DNA from: Desulfovibrio piger
Lineage (GTDB): Bacteria > Desulfobacterota > Desulfovibrionia > Desulfovibrionales > Desulfovibrionaceae
Reading direction: 5' to 3'
NCBI RefSeq assembly: GCF_900116045.1
Contig: NZ_LT630450.1
Coordinates: 2,772,501-2,807,531, forward strand
DNA length: 35,031 nucleotides
In this document: one piece after another, positions 34,922-35,031 of the stretch
Layout: every line of letters begins with the position of its first letter
How positions within the stretch are numbered: position 1 is the first letter of the stretch
Position numbers and translations under genes: made by a program
Notes under the pieces: generated by a model
Database searches by the model: none
Told to the model about the DNA's origin: nothing
What the model saw: only the letters and a program-made list of their open reading frames with translations

Positions 34922-35031
34922 CTTGCGGGCGCTCTGCCGAAAGACGGACGGGGCGCGGCGCAGGAGCAACGGGGACGAGACGGATTCGGGCGGGGCATGG
35001 CTGGGTCATGGCCCGCATGGCGGCATTTTTC

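Overview
The window is chromosomal DNA from a GC-rich, diderm, sulfate-reducer-like bacterium. The best guess is Desulfovibrio in the broad sense, possibly a gut lineage such as D. piger; that is inference. It rests on the trimeric-porin type, the TrmD carrying an extra C-terminal SPOUT-like domain, the ftsH-folP-cdaA-cdaR-glmM-galU string, the HPr/EI genes with a mannose-type IID, and a selenocysteine tRNA. Nearly everything is core genome. The least ordinary parts are the palindrome-rich spacer at 9.7-10.1 kb, the AT-rich DNA-glycosylase-like gene at 25.6-26.3 kb, and the apparent split of the ffh-rpsP-rimM-trmD-rplS cluster.

Layout. 1-2.7 kb: the 3' part of an rRNA operon (23S lacking its 5' end, then 5S and an intrinsic terminator). 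2.7-10.8 kb: an outer-membrane block with a trimeric porin, a FadL/OmpP1-type barrel and two tandem paralogous small barrels. Each is a single-gene unit with its own terminator, and priA sits among them. 10.8-15.0 kb: rightward ffh, rpsP, khpA, rimM and mutM (protein targeting, ribosome biogenesis, base-excision repair).

15.4-25.3 kb: a leftward string that reads, in its own direction, trmD-rplS-rnhB-yraN-rsmI-(PTS IID)-ptsH-ptsI-smpB-comEC. The genes are mostly overlapping or within a few bases of each other. It joins tRNA and rRNA modification, ribosome assembly and rescue, a PTS phosphorelay without IIA/IIB/IIC nearby, and a ComEC DNA channel. 25.5-27.1 kb: leftward 4'-phosphopantetheinyl transferase and an AT-rich, HhH-GPD-type DNA glycosylase. 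27.27-27.36 kb: selC (tRNA-Sec, anticodon UCA), leftward, with its own terminator.

27.5-34.8 kb: a rightward operon of ftsH (TTG start), folP, cdaA, cdaR, glmM and galU, closed by a strong terminator. It joins membrane proteolysis, folate synthesis, cyclic di-AMP synthesis and envelope sugar-nucleotide precursors. The last 270 bases hold no identifiable gene.

No CRISPR array, insertion sequence, prophage gene or obvious novel multigene system was seen. The most worthwhile leads are the regulatory spacer between the two small barrels, the atypical glycosylase, the TrmD-SPOUT fusion, and a FolP with two motif substitutions.
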